From Bryobacteraceae bacterium (GTDB lineage: Bacteria > Acidobacteriota > Terriglobia > Bryobacterales > Bryobacteraceae), in the NCBI GenBank assembly GCA_026002875.1, contig BPGE01000001.1:1674001-1738000 (forward strand): DNA of 64,000 bases, written 5' to 3'. The notes beneath the pieces were generated by a model. It had not been told where the DNA came from. It worked only from the letters and a program-made list of their open reading frames with translations, and ran no database searches. How positions within the stretch are numbered: position 1 is the stretch's first letter; each line of letters starts with the position of its first letter. Below, piece by piece: positions 26,934-35,363 of this stretch. The position numbers and the translations under genes are program-made.

Positions 26934-28249
26934 TGAACTGCGTGAGAGATGCTTCCACAGCGCGCCCCGTCCAGGGCGCCGCGCCGCCGGCCCCGGCCTC
27001 CGCTCCCGGGGCCGCACGCATCGCCCTCACTCCCTGGCAGTGGAAGCTCTGCGGCTTCCTCCTGATGGCTACGGCCCTCAGCTACCTCGACCGGCAGGCT
27101 CTCAGCGTCGTCGCTCCTGTCGTCGCCGCTGAACTGCAACTGGACAACGAGAAACTCGGCCGCCTCCTGTCCGCCTTCTTCTACGCCTACGCCGCCATGC
27201 ACATCGCCGTCGGCTGGATCCTCGACCGCTACAACATCCGCTTCGCCTACGGCCTCTTCGTCGCCCTCTGGTCCCTCTCCCAGATGCTGGCCGGCTTCGC
27301 CCGCGGATTCGCCGGTCTCTTCTTTTGCCGTCTCCTGCTCGGGGCCTTCGAAACGGCCGGTCAGACCGGCGCGGCGCGCATCATCGCCCGCACGCTGCCG
27401 CCGCGTCAGCGCACCTTCGCCAACGGCCTCATGATGAGCGGCGGCAGCATCGGCGCCATCCTCGCGCCCGTCCTGATGATCTTCCTCGCCAACCGCTACG
27501 GCTGGCGCTTCGGCTTCGTCGTCCTCGGCGCTCTGGGCCTCGTCTGGGCCGCCGCCTGGATCGCCTGGTTCCGCCCGCCCGCCGCCGTGCTCGAGGGCAC
27601 CGCCAACCGCGCCACCCTGACGGAAGCCGACAGCCTCCGCAACATTGTCCGCAACCCGCGGTTCTGGGCCTGCGTGGCCGGCGCGGCCTTCACCATCCCC
27701 ATCATCCACATCAGCTCGGCCTGGGTGCCCACCTACTTCGTCCAGCAATGGGGCCTCACCGTCAGCGGCGCGCTCAGCGGCTACCTGTTCCTTGTCTATG
27801 CCGGGCTTGACATCGGATTCATCGGCGGCGGAGCGGCCGTCTCCTGGCTCATCGCCCGCGGCTGGACCGTGGCCCGGGCGCGCGTCCGCATGATGTGGGT
27901 CTCCGCCGCGCTCATGCTCGCGGCCGGGCTCGTCCCCTTCGCGCCCGGCGTCGGCTTTGCGATCGCCGCCATCTTCCTGCTGAACGTCGGCCGCGCCTGC
28001 TGGGGGGCTCTTTTCCTCGCTTTCAATCAGGACATCGCCCCAGGACGCGTGGGCCTCGTGGCCGGCATCATGGGCTGCATCGGGTCGTTCATGGGAGCTT
28101 TGCTCGTTTGGCTCATCGGATGGATGACGAAAATGCGGGGCTTTGACGGGCCGTTCTGGATGATCGCCGCGCTTGTGCTGGCCGGCACGATTCCAGTCGC
28201 GCTGGCCCGCTGGGAAAAACAGGATCGGGAGGCTGGACATTCACCATGA
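26924..28249 (+). CDS. MFS transporter, anion:cation symporter type
   Basis: About 441 residues, 12 transmembrane segments. After a Pro/Ala-rich N-terminal tail comes TM1 (LCGFLLMATALSYLDRQALS), with the YLDRQ motif typical of the ACS family that takes up hexuronates, glucarate, tartrate and similar organic acids by proton or sodium symport. The loop 2-3 signature is present as GWILDRYNIRFAYG. The start is uncertain: GTG at 26924 sits within the putative operator, and GTG at 26942 is an alternative. The stop overlaps the dehydrogenase start (ATGA), so they are cotranscribed. Confidence 0.82.
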   Translation: MIYLNCVRDASTARPVQGAAPPAPASAPGAARIALTPWQWKLCGFLLMATALSYLDRQALSVVAPVVAAELQLDNEKLGRLLSAFFYAYAAMHIAVGWILDRYNIRFAYGLFVALWSLSQMLAGFARGFAGLFFCRLLLGAFETAGQTGAARIIARTLPPRQRTFANGLMMSGGSIGAILAPVLMIFLANRYGWRFGFVVLGALGLVWAAAWIAWFRPPAAVLEGTANRATLTEADSLRNIVRNPRFWACVAGAAFTIPIIHISSAWVPTYFVQQWGLTVSGALSGYLFLVYAGLDIGFIGGGAAVSWLIARGWTVARARVRMMWVSAALMLAAGLVPFAPGVGFAIAAIFLLNVGRACWGALFLAFNQDIAPGRVGLVAGIMGCIGSFMGALLVWLIGWMTKMRGFDGPFWMIAALVLAGTIPVALARWEKQDREAGHSP

Positions 28250-29295
28250 AATATCGAGTCGCGCTGGCAGCGGGAGACGGCATCGGACCCGAACTCGTCG
28301 AAGCAACCCGGCTCGTCTTCGACGCCGTGGGCGCCCCCGTCGAGTGGGTCGAAACCCCCGTGGGCAAGGCCGCGGCCGCCCTCTGCGGCGAAGAGCTGCC
28401 GTGGTCCTCTCTGCAGAGGATGCGGGAACTGGGAGTCGTGCTCAAAGGCCCGCTCATCGCCGAGCGCCTCAGCGGCGGCGTCGCCGTCCGCGCTCCTGAT
28501 GGCGTGCGGCTCCACCCCAGCGTCAACAACGGCCTGCGCCGCGAACTCGGCCTGTATTGCAATCTCCGCCCCGTCCGCGGCTTTGCGCCCGTCTCCGGCC
28601 TGTATTCTTCCATGGACCTCGTCATCGTCCGCGAAGTCACCGAAGACGTCTACAGCGGCATCGAGCGAAGCGTCGGCGACGACTGCGGCGAGGCCGTCAA
28701 GCGCATCACCCGCCAGGCCAGCCTCCGCATCGCCCGCTTCGCCCTGGAATACGCCGCCCGCACCGGCCGCCGCCGCGTCACCGCCATCCACAAAGCCAAC
28801 GTTCTGCACAAAACCGACGGCCTTTTCCTCCAGTGCGTCCGCGAAATGGCCGCCCATTTTCCGCACATTCTCTGCGATGACAGCATGGTCGACGCCGCCT
28901 GCTACCGCATGGTGAAGGACCCGGCCGCTTTCGACGTCATGGTGCTGCCCAACCAGTACGGCGACATTCTCTCCGACCTCGCCGCCGGCCTGGCCGGCAG
29001 CCTCGGCCTCGCGCCCGGCGCCAACTTCGGCGACACGGTCGCCATGTTCGAGGCCGCCCACGGCGCCGCGCCCGACATCGCGGGGAAGGGAATCGCCAAC
29101 CCCGTCAGCCTGATCCTCTCCGGCGCCCTCCTGCTCGACCACCTCGGCGAGCGCGAGGCCGCCGGCCGCATCCGGCTCGCCGTGGAACACGTTCTCTCCG
29201 AGGCGCGTGTGCTGACGCCCGACCTCGGCGGCTCGGCCACGACCCGGCAGATGACCGAGGCCATCTGCCTCGCCTGCGAAAAGGTGGCCGCGTGA
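28246..29295 (+). CDS. Isocitrate/isopropylmalate/tartrate dehydrogenase-family enzyme
   Basis: 349 residues of the beta-decarboxylating dehydrogenase family. Visible are the N-terminal AAGDGIGPE, the substrate loop LYCNLRPVRGF, IDH-like VREVTEDVYSGIE, the catalytic Lys in TAIHKANVLHKTDGLF, the metal site LCDDSMVDAACY and NAD-binding FEAAHGAAPDIAGKG. It would oxidise and decarboxylate a 2-hydroxyacid with NAD. The genomic setting (transporter, FCD regulator, racemase-like gene) favours catabolism of a hydroxy-dicarboxylate rather than leucine synthesis or the TCA cycle. The substrate is unproven. Confidence 0.82.
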   Translation: MKYRVALAAGDGIGPELVEATRLVFDAVGAPVEWVETPVGKAAAALCGEELPWSSLQRMRELGVVLKGPLIAERLSGGVAVRAPDGVRLHPSVNNGLRRELGLYCNLRPVRGFAPVSGLYSSMDLVIVREVTEDVYSGIERSVGDDCGEAVKRITRQASLRIARFALEYAARTGRRRVTAIHKANVLHKTDGLFLQCVREMAAHFPHILCDDSMVDAACYRMVKDPAAFDVMVLPNQYGDILSDLAAGLAGSLGLAPGANFGDTVAMFEAAHGAAPDIAGKGIANPVSLILSGALLLDHLGEREAAGRIRLAVEHVLSEARVLTPDLGGSATTRQMTEAICLACEKVAA

Positions 29296-30107
29296 CGCTG
29301 AAGGGAGTCATCGACACGCACGTCCACGCCGGGCCTGATGTGCGCCCCCGCAAGGCCTCCGCCTGGCAGCTCGCCCGCGCCGCCCGCGATGCAGGCATGC
29401 GGGCCATCGTCCTCAAGAATCACCACTGCTCCACCGTCCCGCTGGCCGCCGCCCTCAGCGAAGCCTTGCCCGGCATCATCGTCCGCGGCGGGCTCGCGCT
29501 GAACCACGCCGTTGGCGGCTGGAACCCCGAAGCCGTCGATGCCGCCCTCCGCATGGGCGCCGCGGAAATCTGGATGCCCACGCTCTCGGCGGAGAACGAG
29601 CGCGCCTTCCGCGGCGCCCCCGGCACGGGACTCCGCGCGCTCGATGCCGAGGGGCGCCTTCTGCCCGAGGTGATCCAGATCATCCGCCTCATCGCCCGCG
29701 CCGGCGCCATCCTCGGCACCGGCCACCTCGCTCCGGAGGAAACCGCCGCCGTCGTGGCCGTGGCCCGCGAGGAAGGCGTGCGCGCCGTCCTCGTCACTCA
29801 TCCGGAAATCCAGTTCATCTCCATGCCCGTCCAGTTGCAGAAAGGCCTCGCCGGACCGGGGCTGTATTTCGAGCGCTGCTTCTGCCGCTCCGGCTTCTCC
29901 CGCGATTGGGCGGGCCTCGCCGCTGACATCCGCGCCGTCGGACTGCGGAACACGATTCTCGCCACCGACCTCGGCCAGCCGGACAATCCCCATCCCGTGG
30001 AAGGCCTGGCCGAATTCCTGGACCGCATGCGCGGCCAGGGTTTTTCGGCTCTCGAACTGGAAACCATGACCGCGGCCAATCCCGCAATGGCTTTGGGACT
30101 CGAATAG
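29292..30107 (+). CDS. DUF6282-type amidohydrolase-like protein
   Basis: 271 residues starting with GTG inside the preceding stop (GTGA overlap). The N-terminal GVIDTHVHAGPDVRPRKA has the metal-binding HxH of TIM-barrel amidohydrolases; KNHHCST, GTGHLAPEE and VLVTHPEIQF supply further histidines, and ILATDLGQPDNPHPVEGL supplies the barrel-end Asp. This matches the DUF6282 family, whose members sit in acid-catabolism clusters but have no fixed reaction. It probably hydrolyses or lactonises an intermediate in the same pathway as the dehydrogenase. Confidence 0.75.
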   Translation: MTLKGVIDTHVHAGPDVRPRKASAWQLARAARDAGMRAIVLKNHHCSTVPLAAALSEALPGIIVRGGLALNHAVGGWNPEAVDAALRMGAAEIWMPTLSAENERAFRGAPGTGLRALDAEGRLLPEVIQIIRLIARAGAILGTGHLAPEETAAVVAVAREEGVRAVLVTHPEIQFISMPVQLQKGLAGPGLYFERCFCRSGFSRDWAGLAADIRAVGLRNTILATDLGQPDNPHPVEGLAEFLDRMRGQGFSALELETMTAANPAMALGLE

Positions 30108-30110
30108 AAA

Positions 30111-30809
30111 ATGACATCCGCCCGCCTCGCATTCATCCACGCCTCCCCGGCCGCGATCACGCCGCTCGCCAATTATTACGCCGCGCAGGAACCTGGCTGG
30201 TCCATCGTCAATCTGCTCGATGACGGCATCATGCGGGCCTTTCGGGACAACGATCAGCAGGCCGTCGAGTCCGGCCTGCTGAGCCTGATCGAAAGGGCCG
30301 TCGCGCGCTACCGCGCGCAGGCGGCTCTCGTCACCTGCTCGGCCACGACGCTGAGTCTGATGGACCGCCTTCAGCAGGCCTCGCCCGTGCCGGCGGTGAA
30401 AATCGATCTGCCCATGGCCCAGGCTGCCGTCCATGCCGGCCAGCGCATCGGCGTCCTGGTGACATTCCCGCCCACGGTCGAGCCCACCCGGCAGCTTCTC
30501 GAGGATGTCGCGCTCCGGACCGGGCAGCACGTGCGCGTGACCGTGGAACTGCGCTCCGATGCCCTCGGCGCTCTGCTCAAAGGCGACAGCGCGACGCATG
30601 ACCGCATTCTCCGTGAAGCCGCCTTGGCGCTGAAACAGGCTGGCGCAGAGGTCATCGTGCTGGCCCAGGTCTCCATGGCGCACCTCCGTGCGCCCCTGCA
30701 ATCGGAACTCCGCCTGCCCGTCTTCTCGAGTCTCGAAACCAGCCACGCGGCGCTGCGCGAAATCCTCGCCCGCCAGTCGCCACCCGGCCCCCCGCCCAGC
30801 CTCGCCTGA
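30111..30809 (+). CDS. Asp/Glu racemase-superfamily protein
   Basis: 232 residues of the Asp/Glu/hydantoin racemase superfamily. The first catalytic Cys is present in LVTCSATTLS (about residue 78), but the second position, normally GC in the C-terminal half, reads VLAQVSMAHL with no Cys. One-cysteine members include arylmalonate decarboxylase and maleate isomerase types, so an isomerase or decarboxylase is as likely as a racemase. It starts 3 bp after the DUF6282 gene and closes the operon. The repeat island begins about 160 bp downstream. Confidence 0.7.
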   Translation: MTSARLAFIHASPAAITPLANYYAAQEPGWSIVNLLDDGIMRAFRDNDQQAVESGLLSLIERAVARYRAQAALVTCSATTLSLMDRLQQASPVPAVKIDLPMAQAAVHAGQRIGVLVTFPPTVEPTRQLLEDVALRTGQHVRVTVELRSDALGALLKGDSATHDRILREAALALKQAGAEVIVLAQVSMAHLRAPLQSELRLPVFSSLETSHAALREILARQSPPGPPPSLA

Positions 30810-30968
30810 GCCGGTGAACTCCGGCCAGGCTCCCATGCCCCTGCGAGACATCCGCATGCAGGAAAACCGTGGCGCCCTGCAACGGGTTTTGCGCCGCGAT
30901 CAAAGGCGGCGCCAGCCGCCGAAAGTGAGCGGCTCCCTCGCGGCCCGCGCACCAATCTGAGCCGCGCG

Positions 30969-32116
30969 GGAGCAGCCCGAAGGGCTGCGACCAAGCGGTT
31001 CAAACACAACCTCCCCCACCTTCCAACACCCTCCCCTCGCGCCGCAGGCGCGGCCAGTTCGCCGCCCACCCCTCGGGTTTCCCCTCGCGCTCGCGCGAGG
31101 GCTGCATCCCACCTGTGCCCATTCCCTCCCCGGAAGCCACTCTCCCGCAACACCCGACAAACCCCAAAACCGCAATTTTACGAAACGAACCGAAACCCGC
31201 CCCGCCCAAACAGAGCCGCGCGGGAGCAGCCCGAAGGGCTGCGACCAAGCGGTTACCCTCCGTCAGCGCGGGAGCAGCCCGAAGGGCTGCGACCAAGCGG
31301 TCACCCTCCGTCAGCGCGGGAGCAGCCCGAAGGGCTGCGACCAAGCGGTTGGAAACACCAACGCCCCAACCCATCGATCCCTCCCCTCGCGCCGCAGGCG
31401 CGGCCAGTCCGCCTCACCCTCGACAACGGATTTCCCCTCGGCCTTGGCCGAGGGCTGCATCCCAACCGTGTTGCCCTCGCCCTCCCCAACGGATTTCCCC
31501 TCGCGCTCGCGCGAGGGCTGCATCCCAACCGTGCCCATTCCTTCCCCGGATACCACTCTCACACAACCCCCGCCAAACAGAGCCGCGCGGGAGCAGCCCA
31601 AAGGGCTGCGACCAAGCGGTTCAAACACAAGCCCCCCAACCTTCCGACACCCCCCATCGCGCCGCAGGCGCGGCCAGTCCGCCTCGCCCTCGACAACGGA
31701 TTTCCCCTCGGCCTTGGGGTTTGTGAAAAAATCGCCTACCGGACACAGCGGTTCCCGTGTGGGGGTAGCCGAACCCTGAGGCGGCCGCTTGCGGTGCGTT
31801 CTGGGACTTCTGGCGAGGGCAATGACTCCTCACTTTTGGCCAAAATCGGGCCGGGGGATTTTTTCACAGACCCCTTGGCCGATGGCTGCATCCCAACCGT
31901 GTTGCCCGCGCCCTCCCCAACGGGTTTCCCCTCGCGCTTGCGCGAGGGCTGCATCCCAACCGTGCCCATTCCTTCCCCAGATACCACTCTCACACAACCC
32001 CCGCCCAAACAGAGCGGTTCAAACACGACCTCCCCAATCTTCCGACACCCCCCCTCGCGCCGCAGGCGCGGCCAGTCCGCCGCAAGCCCCCCGGATTTCC
32101 CCTCGCGCTTGCGCGA
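30969..32116. repeat. Composite hairpin cluster (B, C and A types), plus orientation
   Basis: No gene is seen in 30810-32200. Type B (AGCAGCCC-GA-AGGGCTGC then GACCAAGCGGTT) lies at about 30969, 31221, 31268, 31316 and 31588, the middle three as a 48-bp tandem. Type C (CGCGCC-GCA-GGCGCG then GCCAGTCCGCC) lies at about 31035, 31385, 31656 and 32054. Type A hairpins lie at 31079, 31431, 31495, 31701 (interrupted), 31920 and 32094 (cut by the IS). B, linker, C and A recur in that order, with linkers CAAACACAACC and CCCATTCCTTCCCC also conserved. Confidence 0.85.
31716..31874. mobile_element. MITE-like insertion inside an A-type hairpin
   Basis: 159 bp bounded by terminal inverted repeats GGGGTTTGTGAAAAAATC (left) and its near-perfect complement on the right (one mismatch, GGGGTCTGTG...). 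It splits an A-type hairpin: the left flank ends CCCCTCGGCCTT and the right flank resumes TTGGCCGATGGCTGCATCCC. The duplicated target is TT, or CCTTGG if two bases of each GGGG are counted as flank. No reading frame inside; a central TTTTGGCCAAAA palindrome is at 31835-31846. Too short to encode a transposase, so it must have been moved in trans. Confidence 0.75.
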
Positions 32117-32120
32117 GGGG

Positions 32121-33843
32121 CTCAAGTTTGGCTCTGGACTAGATAAAGTGGCGTAAATCATTTCTGAATGTTTTTGTTGCGGCCCGGCCTGGTTTGTGTT
32201 ATCTAGTTATATGAATAGAGTCCGCCAGGAGGCCCCATGGGATTCCCCACCAAAGTCCAGCTCATCCGCCGCCAGGCCAGCCAGCAGTGGTACATCAACT
32301 TCCCCTCCGCCCTCGCCCAGTCGCTGGAGTTCGAGCGCGGCGAAGTGGTGGAATGGATCATCGAAGACAAGTCCCTGCTGGCCCTGCGCCGGCTCAAGCC
32401 GCCGCCCCCGGTACTAAAAAAAACCCTGCGCTCTTCGAGCGGTTCCAGCAACTCTGGCGCCGCTGCGCCGGCCCGTCAGACGCCTCCGGGCGCGGCGAAA
32501 TCCTCGCTCTGAGTTCGCTGCTATGCCTGGGCCGCCGCACGGTGACCGGCCTGCTGTCGACCTGCGGCCGCCAGTTCGAAGACTGGTCGGCTGCCTACCG
32601 GCTGTTCGCCCGCGCGCGGCTCGAGCCGGAGGCGCTGTTTGACGGCATCGGCCAGCTCTGCCACGAACAGCTGCCCGCGGGCGAGCCGGTGCGGATCTGC
32701 CTGGACGACTCGCTGCTGCCGAAGTCCGGCGCGCGCACGCCGGGCGTGGCGTGACGGCGCGATCCGCAGGGGCCGCCGTTTCAGACCAACTTCGTGCGCG
32801 CCCAGCGCGTGCTGCAGATGTCGGCCCTGATGCCCGTGGCCGGCTCGCCGGCCGTGCGCGCCGTGCCAGTCGATTTCGTCCATGCGCCCACGCCGCCGCG
32901 GCCCGCCCGCAAGGCCGCCGCCGCGCCGGCCGGGCCGGGCGGGCAGAAGAATCTCACCCGTCGCGCGCTGGAGCGGATCGAAGTCGTGAAAGCCCGCTTC
33001 GGCACGCGCCCCGTCTGGCTGCTGTCGGACGCGCGCTTCACCACCGGCCCGCTGCTGCAAGGCCTGCCACCGGAGGCGGTCCTAATCGGCCGCCTGCGCA
33101 AGGACGCCCGGCTGTGGCGGCTGCCCGGCCCGCAGCCCGCCCGCGGCCGGCGCCGCCTCTCTGGCGAACCCTGCCCGACGCCCGAGCAGATGCGCCAGGA
33201 TCCTGCCCTCCCCTGGCAGACCGTCCGCGTCCATGCCGCCGGCGCCGATCACGACTGCCGCATCAAAGTCGTCGACGGCGTGCAGTGGCGCCCCGCCGGC
33301 CCGCGCCCCCTCCGGCTCGTCCTCATCGCCCCGCTGGCCTACCGCCCCCGCCACGCCAGCCGCCTGCTGTACCGCGAGCCCGCCTACCTGCTGTGCACCG
33401 ACCCCAACCTGCCGCCCCAGCAGATCGTCCAGGCCTACTTCCAACGCTGGGACATCGAGGTCAACTTCCGCGACCAGAAATCCCTGCTCGGCGTCGGCCA
33501 GGCCCAGGTCCGCCATCCCCGCTCGGTGCAAGCCGTCCCCGCCTTCCAGGTCGCCGCCTACGCCCTCCTGCTGCTGGCCGCCCTCCAGCTGGACCCCGCC
33601 CTCCTGCTGCCTCCCCCAAAATGGCACCCCCGCCGCAAATCCGAACGCGCCTCCACTCACCAGCTGCTCCAACGCCTCCGCTTCGAAGTCTGGGGCCGCG
33701 GCCTCGGCCTCCACCATTTCTCTGGCTTCTCCCCTCCTCCCCTCCCCACCCAGACCCCGCAAAATCTCTCCCTCGCCCTCCCCTCGGCCCTCCTCTACGC
33801 CTATGCCTGACACTCTCCGCCCCAGAAACGGGCCAAACTTGAG
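32121..33843 (+). mobile_element. Insertion sequence with 12-bp terminal inverted repeats
   Basis: CTCAAGTTTGGC at 32121-32132 is inverted as GCCAAACTTGAG at 33832-33843, with extra G/C matches just outside, enclosing about 1.72 kb and one broken transposase gene. The left end cuts an A-type hairpin (GCGCGAGGG then IS). The right flank does not continue that hairpin, so a later deletion or rearrangement is likely, and no target duplication is visible. Confidence 0.8.
32237..33810 (+). pseudogene. DDE transposase with AbrB-like N-terminus, frameshift and internal stop
   Basis: Residues 1-50 (VQLIRRQASQQWYINFPSAL ... LEFERGEVVEWII) look like an AbrB/SpoVT swapped-hairpin DNA-binding domain. 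The frame then shifts by -1 at eight A residues (32416-32423), where the heptamer A-AAA-AAA fits a programmed slip exactly: slipping gives KKNPALFERFQ, which continues the protein. The DDE domain follows (CLDDSLLPKSG; VWLLSDARFTT; QRWDIEVNFRDQKSLLG). A TGA at 32752-32754 stands where a Trp codon (GVA-W-RRDP) is expected, with the frame open afterwards. The stop makes the gene probably dead. Confidence 0.8.
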
Positions 33844-33844
33844 G

Positions 33845-33876
33845 CCCCGGCATGAATGCCGGGGGAAATCGCGATT
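33845..33876. repeat. Hairpin with a fourth stem sequence
   Basis: CCCCGGCAT-GA-ATGCCGGGG followed by GAAATC and then the palindrome AATCGCGATT. The layout (9-bp stem, 2-nt loop, GGGGAAATC tail) copies the A-type hairpin while the stem sequence is entirely different. It sits at the right edge of the IS. The remaining ~390 bp to the next gene hold only short G/C palindromes; I see no gene there. Confidence 0.5.
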
Positions 33877-34269
33877 GAAAGGGTTCGGAGGACGCACTGA
33901 TGCGAAGCGCAGCCCGCGCGACGCGCGAGCGTGAATGTGGCGGCGCTGGGCGCTGCGGGCCTCACGAGTGGGTGAAAACGCAGGCCAGTTCTTGTCCCCG
34001 CCAGGAACCCACGATTCAGGAGCGCCGGCCGTGCGCCGGGGGGCCGTGTGGCGCCTCTGTTTCTTCACGTCGGCGGGTAGCCGACGAGTTTCTGCCAGAG
34101 AATTGGCCGCCCGAAACATCCCGTCAGGGCCCCTGGGGCCTTTAACTGAGATACGGCCGAGTGCGCCCGGAGGGTCACCCTCGAAAATCAGGCTGGATCA
34201 GCCTTTCATGCAAATCTCCCTGAGAGGATGTGGCCTGCGTCGGCCACTATTCCAGCGAGGAACTCCAGC

Positions 34270-34767
34270 ATGGAGCGAAGCACAAGCCCATTGAGCCCCG
34301 AGGTCGACCTGTCCCGGTTCGACGACGAATACGCGCGCGCCTCGACACAGCCGGCGCAACAGCCGTTTTATGACGAGATTCCGGATGGCTTTTACGACGC
34401 CTCGATCGAGGAGGTCCAGATCGGCCAGACGGCGAACACGGGCAATCCGATGATCGTGTGGAAGCTGCGCATTTGCGGACCGGAATGCCGGGGGAAGGCG
34501 ATCACCAAGGTGCGGGTTGTCACCGAAAAGACGGTTGCATACCTCAAGCAGGATCTGGAACGGCTCGATGTTCACCTGGAACGCCTGAGCGAGCTGCCGG
34601 GCCGCATCGACGAGATGATCGAGCGGCCCGTAAGAATCTTCAAGCGCACCAACCCGCAGCGGCGGTGGACGGACGTGTTTTTCGTCGCCGGGCGGAAAGG
34701 ACCGTCGAGCGAAGGCTGGCAAGCGGGGCAGTGGGCGACGGGAACGGACGACGACCTGCCGTTCTGA
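34270..34767 (+). CDS. Phage-type DUF669 protein
   Basis: 165 residues from the ATG with AGGAA upstream. The pattern VDLSRFDDEYARAS ... YDEIPDGFYDASIEEVQIG ... NTGNPMIVWKLRICGPECRG ... LKQDLERLDVHLERLSELPG matches DUF669, a family of phage replication-region proteins thought to act as single-stranded DNA-binding or recombination accessory factors. The protein is acidic at both ends and finishes with DDDLPF, reminiscent of SSB acidic tails. It is alone in a repeat island without other phage genes, so it may be a remnant or a domesticated gene. Confidence 0.72.
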   Translation: MERSTSPLSPEVDLSRFDDEYARASTQPAQQPFYDEIPDGFYDASIEEVQIGQTANTGNPMIVWKLRICGPECRGKAITKVRVVTEKTVAYLKQDLERLDVHLERLSELPGRIDEMIERPVRIFKRTNPQRRWTDVFFVAGRKGPSSEGWQAGQWATGTDDDLPF

Positions 34768-35363
34768 GCCACAGTGCGGGAACGCATTGTTGATGCCGAA
34801 GAGCGCGTACCCGCGGGCGGCCTGACCGTCAATTTTCCGCCGGCGCCATTCGATGGTTCTCCGCCTGGGGGATGACCTGCCGGCGAGGCAGCCGATTCGG
34901 GTGCACTCGCGCTCCTGACCCGTGATGCCGCCGTCCGGCCACAGTCCTCAAGCAGGGCGCTGTCAAACAGTCTTGAGTTGATGGCGTCTCATGGGGGTTG
35001 CGCTGCTCGTCGACCGAAGACGGGACGGGGCCGATCGGTCGTGTGCGGGTCGTGCAGAAAGAATGAGGGGCCGGAGAGGCCTGTTGACAGTTTCCTTGAG
35101 AATTTCCCCGCAAGATATTGGAGCAAGGGTTCTTTGTCTGTTTGAATGAAAGACCGGAATTCATGGCGGCGCGACGGTGGTGTTCATGGGCGCAGATGTC
35201 CCGCAGGGGCGTTTGGGGCGTCGTAGCAAACCTGCAGGATCTTCCCACGCAGCGAAGATTGCGGCGCGCCTGCGGTGGTGCGGGGTTCGGTTCGTTTCGC
35301 AAAATCGCTTTTTTGGTTTTTGGCAGGTGTTGCGGCGCAAGGGTTTGCGGGAGGGGGCACGGG

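Noticed and set aside
32752-32754. TGA in the transposase read as selenocysteine or recoded Trp
   Set aside because: No SECIS-like hairpin or UGA-Trp usage is evident. Other genes here end normally at TGA, so a nonsense mutation is the simple reading.
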